Below are positions 22,694 to 34,016 of a DNA stretch of 64,000 bases, piece by piece; within the stretch, counting starts at the first letter, position 1; each line of letters opens with the position of its first letter. The stretch is from Turbatrix aceti (lineage: Eukaryota > Nematoda > Chromadorea > Rhabditida > Panagrolaimidae). The notes under the pieces are model-generated. The model ran no database searches, was not told where the DNA came from, and was given only the letters and a program-made list of their open reading frames with translations. Where the stretch lies: the NCBI GenBank assembly GCA_963969345.1, contig OZ017770.1, forward strand, positions 9,123,246 through 9,187,245, in the 5' to 3' direction. A program made the translations under genes and the position numbers.

Positions 22694-25355
22694 TCACCTG
22701 GATATTGAAAAAAGGAAGACAAAAGACAGGAGTAATACTGGGATGCTGATAGTCTTTGTCAGAGGCGAACCGCATGGCTCGTCTATGTATGCATCACCGA
22801 CAAATCCATCCGGTGGCTTGGATTCAGGAAGGCATGTAAAAGATGTATTGTTGTTCGCTGATTCAGTTAATGACCAGGATGAACAAAATTCTTCACAGGA
22901 AGGACAGAGAATTATGCCTTCCCTCAGCCAGCCATCGACGATGCGACGGATATGTATGCGTTGACCGGTATGGTAGCATGGATACAGCGAGGAAGAATTG
23001 AATAACTCAACGTGCAAACGTCCATCAACGCAGATAAACTGAAAAGAAGGGAAAAAAAGGTTTTTAAAAGAAGGCACGTAGTAAGTATACCACGACCACG
23101 ACGGTCATGCGTCATCAGCCTGACTTACCCCGTAACAACCCGCCATGTACTGGGAATATGTTTTGATTCTCCCGCATTTTCTGTCTGTCCACGTAGTTGC
23201 CAAGTCGTAGCATTTAGACGTGCTACCGTAGACCTCCATTATTGCATTGAAATTTTCACCGGGAAAGTTTCCTTCTAACTCACAGCGACTGTCTCTTCGA
23301 TCTGTTGTATTAACAGCCCTCCATTCAAATTCCTGGTTGTAGGGACAGAAGTCTGCAAGTTCAACCGATCCGCCGTAATACTTGAGAGCTTTTCTACGGA
23401 CACCTGTTAGCTGGGCAAAATTGAGGTAATCAGTCGGTAACGGTGTTTTGTAGGGGACCAAGTTGCAAAGCGCCAGGGAATCACGCTGATCTGTACACCG
23501 AGTTGTTGCCAGAGACTTCCGGCCATCGTGTTTGATGTCATTGCAGAAGGGAGCCAATGAAAGATTTCTTAAATGAAACATTCAATTGAAAAATTCAAAA
23601 AGTTGCATAAACGAACGCTGTCAGACGCTGATTAATCCATTCACCGCAGCTTTTCATCGAAAAATCACATCCAAGCTTGTGTCCCCAATGGAGATGTTCG
23701 GCAATGTCGTAATTAGCCCTGTACCAACCACTGTCCTCCATGAGTGCCAGGGTAATGCGGCTGTAAACTGGATTTTGTGTATGCGTTCCCGTCATGGCTT
23801 CATTCTGAAACATAATTGCATTCTAACGGCTCTTTAACAAGGATTTTTCCGGCTTGCCTCAAATAATCTCTTTTCCCAGTGCGTTAACGCAGTTCCATCG
23901 CCTCCCTGATTTTCCAGCTCAGCTCCCTCCAAGCGATCGCACTCAAAATGCTTCCTGACCTCGTCCCTGACCCGTTCGGTGACCATCAGGTGAACTGGGT
24001 GGGAGACGACGCCTTCCGCAGTCCACCAGTCACGCATAACGACTCGGACTGTTCCTTCGTCAGCATCGTAGTATCCCCGCTCTCGATTGAACGAATACGG
24101 GCGATTGTTTCGGTTACGCTTTGTCCGAGGATTTCCGTGGTCGTCTCGAAAAAATGCATATAATCCTGCGGAAAAGCCGAGAGCATGCAAAATTTCGTGC
24201 TTGATGGTTGACAACAAAATTTCTTGGTCATGCAAATGGGTTGACAATGCACTCGGACAGATGTTGACGTGCCCGGCTATGGGTCTAAAAAAGAGTTGCG
24301 TTGATTATCTTCATCACATATGCAGTCTTTTTTTCTTCCTCTTCTATGTATGAATGAAAAATTATTTAGATCACGACAGTACTCGCCTGTCGAGGTCAGC
24401 TTCCTGTTGACAATGAGCTGCATACGCAATAGTATCCCTGTTTTTGCAGCGACTCGAATCCACCGACGACACGTATAACAAGAAATCTGCACCGGAAACA
24501 CCTGGCCCGTCTACTGGTCCGGTGGACATGCAGGTAAGGTTAGACTGAAGGTCACAGAATCGGCATTGCTGAAAAAAAGCAATTTTGCAAAACATAAAAA
24601 ATAAATAAATATTTGGCGTTAAAAATAGTTTTACAGAATCTATTTTTGTTTTAAAATGCCTCGTTTACTCACATATAAATGCTCGTCGGGGACAACAACC
24701 TCACCGCAGGTTGTTACATCCTTACAGCTATTGACACACGACGGATGAGGCTCTGATACCTCGACAAAGTATTGACTTGATCGACATTTCCTGAAAAGTA
24801 AAATGAATTACTTTGACGCGTTCATCGATGGATGAGAATGACGTGTGAAGTGTAAAACTGACCGACTAAGACGGATTGGAGCAAGTGTTTGTCGGACAAG
24901 CAACGCTTGTTCCCAAAATCCGATTGCATTGGGTAAAAGTGAAGACTAAAAATAATCCAAAAAAATTCAAGAACATAAAATTTTTTTAACTCACATTTAT
25001 AAAAATTTGCTTTTCAACGGGTAAACTAAAAATAGGGAAAACGATGAATAATTTATGTTTCTCGATTTTGGGTCACTTACGGATGAATACTGGCTTTGTC
25101 GAAGTGTAAAAATATTCTTAATGGCTGGTATGCTTTTTCGGTAAGTGTATCACGGACAAGACGTTTGTGAGATCCAGGGACATGCGTAGAGAGTGGAACG
25201 TTAAGTATGACATCGTCGCTGCTTGGAGGTAGATACGAACACGGGAGAGACAAACTCGTTAGGACCAGGATATGCCAGATGACCAGTGTAAGAGGTGTAA
25301 AAATGCGATAACATAGCGAACATTTGTAATCACTTAGAAAATTGATGTGTCTCAT
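22694..25355 (-). CDS. Leishmanolysin-like zinc metalloprotease (M8)
   Basis: M8 proteases are secreted or surface metzincins. The ATG at 25353-25355 precedes a hydrophobic signal/anchor ([20 protein letters not shown]). The pro-region ends before a cysteine-rich part. The zinc site [12 protein letters not shown] (HExxHxxGF) lies near 24210-24170. The third His (THWEKRLFE) is followed by the Met-turn [13 protein letters not shown] and by [15 protein letters not shown], as in leishmanolysin-like peptidases. Many Cys residues follow. The gene ends with a hydrophobic tail ([19 protein letters not shown]) that could be a membrane or GPI-attachment signal. The intron between LFE and NEAMTG (23805-23857) uses a GC-AG pair. 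Several exons between 24300 and 25060 are joined only approximately. It is convergent with the neuropeptide-like gene. Confidence 0.88.
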
Positions 25356-28270
25356 AAACGACACACGAAAACAGAGGACCAGTGTGTACCCAAGCTGGAG
25401 AATTTATGACAAGAGTTAAAAAAAACACCGAGTATAGTTGGTGCTATGAGTGTTGAGACAGGTATTGTTGCATTGAATGAAAGATTAAACCTGAAACAAA
25501 AAAAATGATAAAACTAAGCATAAAATATTGTGTTCGTTCATGGTTGTTGGTTGGCAAAGTCAGTATAAAAGTCGGAAGAAGGAAGAAAAAAAAAGAAGCA
25601 AACTGCCAATAACGTCGCACGCGCTTGGTTCGGTCAGTTGTAGTCTCTGTTTGTCACACGACGGGACTGACTATGCCACAGGAGCTTTTCAGAGCAAACT
25701 CAAATGAGACTTGCAGAAACAACAACGCAACGACGACTAACATGGCAACTCTTATACAACCGGACCGGCTATAACCCGGAAAAGCCAACAATCAGCTTTT
25801 TAACGAACCAGTTGTAGTTTCGTAAAAACATGGACAATAGAAGAAAAAAAATTGAGAAAAAAAAATTCTGTTCATTTTTCCTGAAAGTGTAGCTCATGTC
25901 TGCAAAAATTACTACAATGTTGGTTTCAAGGTCATCAGGAGTCTCTTCTCGTGCACCAAAGGGCGATATAGGTCAACCAGTCGGTCCAACAATGAAGAGT
26001 AGTGTGCGATTGTTAGATAATATAGGTGTATAAAAAAGTTCAGACCCACTGACCAAAATGACCGAAAATAAAGGTGTCAGTCAGGAAAAAAAAAATTATT
26101 TTTAAAATTTTATGGGAAATTTTATTTATTTTTCTCTGCAAAAGTCTGGTTGAATGCATCCGTTCGCTGGACACCTTTTGTCCGCATTTTGAGATTGTAA
26201 AACAACGTTAAAAGCCTAGGGGGTAGTCCAGTCCGAAATGAAGCAAAAAGTGAATGATCGCGTGTTGCTCAAATGTTTTGCAACGGCAAGTCTCACCGCT
26301 GCTAATATATATATTAAAATTGCAGGCACGTACATAGATTAAGTGTAGGTAGGTAATTATCCTATACGTACATACATACACTCGGTAAGTCAATTATAAC
26401 CGGCATAGAAAGATTTAAGGATCAATCATATCTGATTGAGACAGAACAGCAGGCATGACACGACACGTGAAATATCAATTTAAACGAAGATACATCCGTT
26501 CAGTCAATGCGTGTCATTGCTATTCAGTCAGTATTGACAATGCATCAAGACTAGAATACATTAGATTCACACTAAACAACCGTTCAATTTTGTTATTGGG
26601 TGATTCAAATAATAAATAAACAATAGGAACCGAACTCTTTTTCTCTCGGCGTCCTTTCCTCTCGTTTACCCATAAGCGGAATCAATTATTATTATATTTA
26701 TTTATTTGGAGGAAAATAATGACACCGGGTCTGTTCTCTCTGTTGACCATAGTCAAATGCGGAACGAACACCTCTCGTGTATATCCGAGAGTTTGCTTAC
26801 GCTTTCGTTAATACCACATATCTGGCACAAGACGAGAAAATGAAACCCCTGTTTGTACGATTTATTTGTTTATATCTAGCTGGAAAATGTTGGATTAAAA
26901 ATCTGACTTTTGACGCCCTGACATTTCCCTCGGATAAGATGAGATTCTGCCTTTTAACATTTTTTTCTTGTTCCGTTTTTTTTCCAAGAACATGGGATAT
27001 AGATACTTTGCATACCTTGCCATCACCTTTTTTCTCTCTTCGTCGCACCTATACGAAAAAAAACAGAATTTTAAAAATGCAAAATACGAAAGAAAAAAGA
27101 AAAAAAAAGAATTTGCACGGAAATAGAAATTTTTTTGTACCTGGCACTTAAATCTAAAATCGAACAAAAACGTGTACAACCTGAACTACTACGACTACTA
27201 CATGCCCTCTGACAGCGAAAAAAAATTGCATGATACGGATGTTATTCAAGTGTCGTATCATTCATAACAGAACAATGCCTCAAGCACCGTCGAAACAAAT
27301 TCTCACAGCATTTACGTATTTTTTTTACGATTTTTCACTACTTTTAAGGTTTTAATAATTTTTTATTTCACTTTTCAATAAATCGAGACGTCATGTCTAA
27401 CCTTTTTTTTGATTATTTCTGATTTGACGCTAAAACAAATGTCAACTTGTTATTTCCAGACGTTGTTGACGACATTTACGGATACACGGACAGGATTTGA
27501 GTGATTAGAGAATTAAGGACAAAAAGAGATTAATTTTTATTCATTCTTTTTTTGTATTGTTCCTCACGGAAAAAAAAGAATCACAGATTAATTTGTTGCG
27601 CTTTACTAATCTTTTTTTTGTGGGTTTTCAATTTTTGGACAAATAGCAGGAAAAAGGAAAATTTCACGGTGTTTAACCCTTTATCCTCGATTTTTACATC
27701 CGTTACTCGATTTTTTTACGTGCTTCATCGGCTAGGCTTGTAAATAGGTACTCAATACTCCCTTCGCATGCTGGTCACTCGCCCCCTCTTTCCAATGCAT
27801 CTGTTTACGTGTATAAATGAACCGCTGTCTATGTACTATTTTTTTGTAATGCAAAATCAACTTGGTTGAACTCAGTCATCTAAACGTAGTATTCCTTGCT
27901 TACCTAGCACAGGGCTTTGGCTGGTATCTGCAGGGGTCGGGAATGATGGTGGTGATGTTTAAACAGTTTGTAGCAGCCAATGTAGAAAAAAATAGAAATA
28001 AATATTTTTGATGAGTCAATCGAGGCGTTTTTGTGAGGCTTGACGGTTCGGCCTCCTCCTCCGTCACCCTACGTCGTTGATGTCGTCGTAGGTCGTGAGC
28101 CAATGTCAATAATATCACACTTGATCAATTAAGAGTACGTGAGCTTGATAGGGTCCCGGGATTGACGATACTAAGCTTATTTGATTGTTTCCGTTTCGCT
28201 TTCACACTTTTCTTTCATCCTGACTGTCACCAGAATGAGCGGTCGTATGAGAGAAATTTTTCAGGTAAAA
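25356..28270. other. Large gene-free interval
   Basis: AT-rich DNA of 2.9 kb with poly-A/T tracts and no coding segment that I can support. It separates the protease from the tetraspanin and contains both upstream regions. Confidence 0.45.
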
Positions 28271-29321
28271 ATGAATGCAAAATCATGTTGTATAGGTTTT
28301 GCAAGATCTATCCAGGCTCTGCTAAACATAGTCATGACGGTAAGGCTGATTTGCATTTTTATACTTCAATAGGTTATTTATTTATTATTTAAATATTTTT
28401 AGCTGGCCGGCCTAACCCTCATAGGTCTTTGTCTATGGCTCCGACTAGACAAGCATTTTGAAAGCCAAATTCGTACGGATATTCAAAATCAGTCAAATAA
28501 CATTCCGCAGATGACTGAAGTCAAGGAAGAAATTGTCAGAGCTGTAAGATCATTTTTTTTGTTATTCAAAAAATTCAAATTTTTTTCTTGTAGATTCTAA
28601 TTTGCTTTTGGGTTCTCATTGGCTTCGGCATCGCAGGAGTTGTCCTGGGCATATTCGGCGTTGTTGGAGCGCTGACCAAGAGTCGTCTTATAAATGGCTT
28701 TTTCATGCCTCTGCTCATCATCATGATAATCCTCGAAGTCGCCGTCGGACTTTTCATCATTTTCTTCCGACCGAAGGTGAGTCAATGTTGACTCAAAACG
28801 AACGATCACCTGATTTTTATTTTTTTCTTTTGTTAAATTTCAGATCAGAAACGCAGTTCAGGAATACGTGAGACTCGCGTACAGCAACGGACACGGCGAG
28901 GCACAAGCACTCGAAGCTCGCGTAAGCATACAATTTTTCCTAATTTTTTTCTTTTCAATAAAAAAACAGTCTAACGTCTTTTTTTTCAGTTTCACTGCTG
29001 CGGTGATGACACAAACAATCCGAATAACAATGAATGCCGGATTCAAGCGCCGACACTGGTAAGAAAAAAAAAAGATTTGGAAGTGATGACAACGAAGGCA
29101 CATCCCCATTATTTTCCTTGTGCAATCTTTGATCCAAACCAAAGACTAATAATTTTTTTCAGCCAAGTTGCACGGCCGCTGTCTGGGATACGCTCGACTT
29201 TCGGCTCATGATAGCGGGATTTGTCCTCATTCTCATCCTGATACTTCAAATTCTCAACGCTCTGACGTCTTGTTGTGTGTTGTTGAATTCCCGTTATCGC
29301 ACCCTTCACGAAGACACCTGA
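28271..29321 (+). CDS. Tetraspanin
   Basis: Tetraspanins are four-pass membrane scaffold proteins. The ATG at 28271 lies just after TTTTTCAGGTAAAA, a probable trans-splice acceptor. The protein of about 230 residues has TM1 ([23 protein letters not shown]), a small loop, TM2 ([21 protein letters not shown]), a short polar link, and TM3 ([20 protein letters not shown]). The large loop carries the hallmark CCG ([17 protein letters not shown]) plus a PSC motif. TM4 ([20 protein letters not shown]) is followed by a CC pair and a short tail ([13 protein letters not shown]). Five or six exons are involved. An AATAAA lies at 29345. The large loop is short for the family, so it probably has two disulfides. 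No specific orthologue is claimed. Confidence 0.88.
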
Positions 29322-30514
29322 CCGCGATCATATTACTCTCAAGCAATAAAAAATCAAAGCACTTTGCGGCATATATAACTGCCGAAATATATTCAAAAGT
29401 TGTCGCTTAATTTTTGTCCTTTTAAAAAATCAATAAATTCATTATAATTATCAGAAAAAAGGCATTTTATTGTTTTCCTATGTTTAATCGGAAAAAACGC
29501 GTGTTTAGCCCCTGTGACCTGATCGGTTAGCGAAGAAGAAGGAGAAGAAGAAGCGTATGTTATGTTCTGAAATCTGCAGGGCTTTTCTCTGTGAGAAGCC
29601 GTCAATAAACTAGTTGGTGTGTCAGTGGCCAGAGGGCTTGACAGCAAGCAGAGCTGCAACTCCTATGCTATAGGCTCTCTTGCTCCCCTATTCTCTCCAT
29701 CCCAATAAACCCATAGCTAGTGAGACAAGTCAGGCTTGGCGCGAGCAGTAGTAGTCCCCCTCTGCCCAACCGACCGACCAGCTGGAGGAAAAAAAATAAA
29801 GGGGGGAAGAAGCGAAGAAAGACGACAACGCGAGGATGACGCGAAATGGCCAAGACTCGAGACGAGACCGACTGACTGGCCAGCCGTGGCCCTGGCCGTG
29901 GCCGTGGCCCCCCGGCTGTCCTGCCATCGTTGGTTGTTGTCCGTTGTCTGTTTGGTTCGCCGTTTGTGGTATGCCTCTTCCTCTGCCCCCCCCCTCCTCC
30001 CTCGAGTTTGTCCATAAAATCGCTCAATACTAGTACACAACCAACGCAAAATGAAATGAGCTTTACCACTTACAAACAAACCAACCAACCACGCGGACGT
30101 CTTCGTTTCACCATTTTTTTATTGGCTTTATTGTATTTGCCATCCATTTTTTTGTTCCTAAACCACAAGCTTGTTTATCCCAGAATTTGGCTTTACAAAA
30201 AGCGACCACAATTTTACCCGATAGCGCGACCCATACCAACGTTCTTTCTCCGTGTTCTTTTTCCTTCCCTTCGCACACGTACATAAAAATAGCGTCGTCA
30301 AGTGTTCAATTTTTTCGTTCTAAGAGAAATCGTTGCTTTTTCATTGTTTGTCACATGCTCATGCTCCAGGCAAACGATATCGATAATTTATCCATCCCTT
30401 CAACATTGCTGCTTGACCGGATTCTGCCGTGGTTTATCGCTTTTTTATTGATTCAACATTTTTGCCATTACGCGATCTTCTAAAAGCTGGTGCAATCGCG
30501 TTGTTCTTTGCAGG
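29322..30514. other. Intergenic region tetraspanin / unc-51
   Basis: The interval contains the tetraspanin 3' end (AATAAA at 29345-29350), a purine-rich stretch near 29540 and GC-richer DNA at 29730-30000. A TTCTTTGCAG acceptor one base before the ATG at 30515 is a likely trans-splice site. I see no gene. Confidence 0.45.
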
Positions 30515-33478
30515 ATGGGTGGAAAATCAGAAGAGTTGGACGAATATATTTACTACAAAGAAGATATAATCGGGCATGGCGCTTTTGCTCTCGTCTACAA
30601 AGGTCGCCACAAAACGGTTTGTCTATTTATTTTGCTTTGCTTAATACATTAGTTTTTATGATGTACTTTTTGCAGAAGAACTTTGATGTGGCTGTGAAAG
30701 CAATAACGAAGAAAAACTTCAATAAGACCAAGAACTTGCTTGCGAAGGAAATTAAAATTCTAAAGGTTAGTTTTTTTTACTTTCTGTCAAAAATGGTGAA
30801 ACATTGTACATTTTTTTCTTCCAGCAATTGAGTGAGCTCAAGCATGAAAATCTCGTGTCGTTGCTCAAATGCACGGAGACGTCTACGAACGTGCTTCTCG
30901 TTATGGAATACTGCAACGGCGGAGATCTCGCTGAATATCTGCACGGAACGAATAAGCTCAGCGAAAGGACAATCAGACATTTTTTCTCGCAAATTGGTGA
31001 GCATCGGAAAAATTTTTTTATTATAATTTTTTTTTGTTTTTTTTTCAGCCGAAGCACTCAAAGCAATGCACGAGCACAACATTGTCCACCGAGATTTGAA
31101 ACCGCAGAACATCCTTCTCTGCCAACCACCCAACAAGCCTCATCCCGCGGCTACGGATTTGACAGTCAAGCTTGCGGACTTCGGATTTGCCCGTTTCCTC
31201 GGTGAAGGAACGATGGCGGTAACGCTTTGTGGCTCGCCGATGTACATGGCCCCAGAAGTCATCATGTCGTCCAAGTACGATGCCAAGGCGGATCTCTGGT
31301 CCATCGGCACTATCATCTACCAGTGCCTCGTCGGACAGGCTCCATTCGTCGAAAAAACACCCCAGGCACTCAAAAATTTCTACGAGAAAAACATTGAACT
31401 TCGACCCAAGATTCCCGATGATTGTTCACCCCATCTGAAGGACTTGCTTCTTAAATTGCTCAAACGCAATGCGAGAGATCGAATTGAGTTTTCCGACTTT
31501 TTCAAGCATCCATTTCTCTTTCCACCGATCTCAACGATGCTCGCTCATAACCGACGATCGGATGTTCCTTCGCCGTTCTCGGCGAGTAACCCACGGGATA
31601 TTCCATGCTCGTTGCCGAATGTTGGCACAAACTATCAATTTGCCTCACAGCCTCGGCCTTCACAGATCCGCGTTCCCGCTGACGTTTCATCGCCTGCTCC
31701 CCGTCAGCATGTACACCGACCCGATTCACTCTCGAGACACGCGTCTGGTCGGGAAAGCGGTCGTAACCTCAGCAATGCCATCCGTGTGCCAACAACATTT
31801 TCGCCGTCTCATCGGGTTACTGACTCGGATGATTTCACGCTCATACCCGCACCGCAGTCTTCGGTTCGTCAACAGCACATTCAGTATTCCAATGGATCGG
31901 CTCATGCAGCTGCTGACAGTCCTGTCAAACAGGTTCAGGTACATAGCAACGCGGTCAATGTCCGGGCTGTTCCCGTGCCGAGTCAAAGGCAGAATTTTAC
32001 GATCATGGAGCACAGACGCACGGCTTCGAAGAGTCCGTCCACCCCATCGCAGCCTCCACGTGACCCAGTCGTGCCTTCACCGACTCCACCTGCCTACCTG
32101 ATCGAGAATATCCAAATTCCCGAGACGAGATTCGTTATCCCGGATCAATCTTTCCATAGCCACAGCCTCGCAAATGCTCGTCGCTTCACGGCCACCGATT
32201 TGGCTGTCTGTTCGAAGGACGAATCTTCGCCAAATTCAGGCCATCATACCCCAGAAAATATGTCATTTATCCCGAAATCAGCTACTTCCGTTTTACCACT
32301 GGCCGAACACGGACGGCCTCCAGTCGACAACATCCAGTACCTCAGCACGTCTCCGAGTCGCACAGCCACGACTGCGACCGTCAAAATCCTTTCACCGACT
32401 CAGAATTCACCTGGAACGATTTCGAGTGACGAAGAAGGTGAAAACGACCAGGCTGGAAACAATGCTCATATTGGTGAGCTTTGGAGTTTTATAACATCTT
32501 TGACGGGGTTTTTTTAGCTTCCTCGAGCAGCCAGATCATGGAGAGCGTCAGCGGCAATGAAACGGGCACCACAACCAGCAGCGACGCGTTTCCGGGTGCG
32601 GGCCGTGGCGTGAAGCCTTCGTCTTCCGGTACAACCACTGATAGACCTGTCTTTGGCGTTACCACCACCGGAGGCACAGACGTCGATTCAGAAGCCATGT
32701 TTGATGCCGATCATCACCGAATTCTGAACAAGCTTCAGTTCATCTACGAATTTATAGAAATCCTTGTCAACGTTGCTGACAACATTGCAAATCCCATCGC
32801 TATGATGGAAACGGGTCGTCAGAGTGTAGGCTTTTATAACTCACTAACTTTTTTTTGTTAGGGTAATTATTTTTGTTTTTATGCTTTTCAGTCCGCGAAC
32901 GACTCCGACATACGCAGACGCTCGGAACAAATTGTGCTCTACGTCCGGGCCATGTACATACTGACGTCGGCTCTCAACTTTTCGGAACAGGAAATCACGG
33001 CTGGCAACCTGCACGTCTCGGCCAAGGGCAAACACGTGCTCAACCAACTCAATGACAAGTACCACTACTGCCTGACTCGTTCGCAGGAACTCGCGTCACT
33101 CGGCATCCCAGGTGGCAGTCCGACCACTTCGTCGGTCTCGGCCGAAGGCGTCCTCTACAGACACGCACTCGATCTCTGTCAGACGGCAGCGCTTGATGAA
33201 CTTTTCGGAAAATCTCAGCAGTCGCCGAAGAGATACCAGACTGCTTACATGATGTTGCACACGCTTTCTGAGCAGGTATGTATTTAGGTGTCATTTTTTT
33301 GAGGGGGGTTGAGGGGTGAAATTTTTTGTTGAAGTGACAGCTATCAATCTTGTTTCTTTCTTTTTAGGTGAAAAACGAGCACGATCGAGGAATTCTGGCT
33401 CGGTATAAGAATGCAGTCGAAAAGCGTCTCCGCATTCTGGAAACCAAGGGATTTGTTACCGCAATTACAAACAATTGA
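30515..33478 (+). CDS. unc-51: UNC-51/ULK autophagy and axon-guidance kinase
   Basis: UNC-51/ULK1/ATG1 starts autophagy and acts in axon growth. The ATG at 30515 gives MGGKSEELDEYIYYKEDIIG. The kinase domain fills the first 270 or so residues: glycine loop GHGAFALVYKG, catalytic Lys AVKAI, HRDLKPQNILL, DFGFARFLGEG, CGSPMYMAPEV and the RDRIEFSDFF end motif. A long Ser/Pro/Gln-rich linker follows, then the C-terminal EAT/MIT-type helical region (HHRILNKLQFIYEFIEILVN through TAYMMLHTLSEQ and YKNAVEKRLRILETKGF). Seven or so exons give about 860 residues, close to the nematode UNC-51 length. The gene is convergent with the Polycomb gene. Its AATAAA at 33881 lies about 45 bp from the opposing signal at 33928-33933. 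The identification is strong. Confidence 0.95.
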
Positions 33479-33880
33479 ACTTCCCTCCGGCCCAGCCTAT
33501 CAGATACGATCGATTTCGAGTGAATGTTCGCGGACCCATGAATTCTACTATTTCTTCTTTTTTTCCATTTTTTTCACGGTTGTTCAATTTTCTTCTTTTT
33601 TTTGCGATCCGAGCGCGAACAACTCTCACCTTTTGCATCAATTTTTTCAACTTTTTTACATGCTTCTGCCTTCCTTTCCCTATTTGTGCTTATCGACCCC
33701 TCTCTGCTTATGCCCCTGCTACGGGATGTGTACGCTGTTCAGACACTGACGGTGGCGCACTGGTCTTCTTCTTCTTCTTTTTTCTCAAACGGGCGGCTCG
33801 ACATTACTATGCTTTTTAACCCTTTGATGTTACTATTTTACATGCTACCAAGATGTAGAAGATAGATGTTTGACATTACA

Positions 33881-33933
33881 AATAAAATATGCCGACGTCT
33901 ACATTATGAGATTATGAGATTAAAAATTTTATT
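33881..33933. terminator. Back-to-back polyadenylation signals of two convergent genes
   Basis: A plus-strand AATAAA at 33881-33886 fits the unc-51 3' end. A TTTATT at 33928-33933 reads AATAAA on the minus strand and fits the Polycomb gene 3' end. The signals face each other within about 50 bp. Confidence 0.6.
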
Positions 33934-34016
33934 CACATTAACAAATCCCGTTTTACGAATTGATAGGCTAAAAAATAACAAACTTGAACAAAAAAATGTA
34001 TATCAAAGTACGCTGA

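Noticed and set aside
29717..30088. Several overlapping frames in GC-rich DNA
   Set aside because: Open on both strands because of local GC composition and CCGTGGC-type repeats; no domain.
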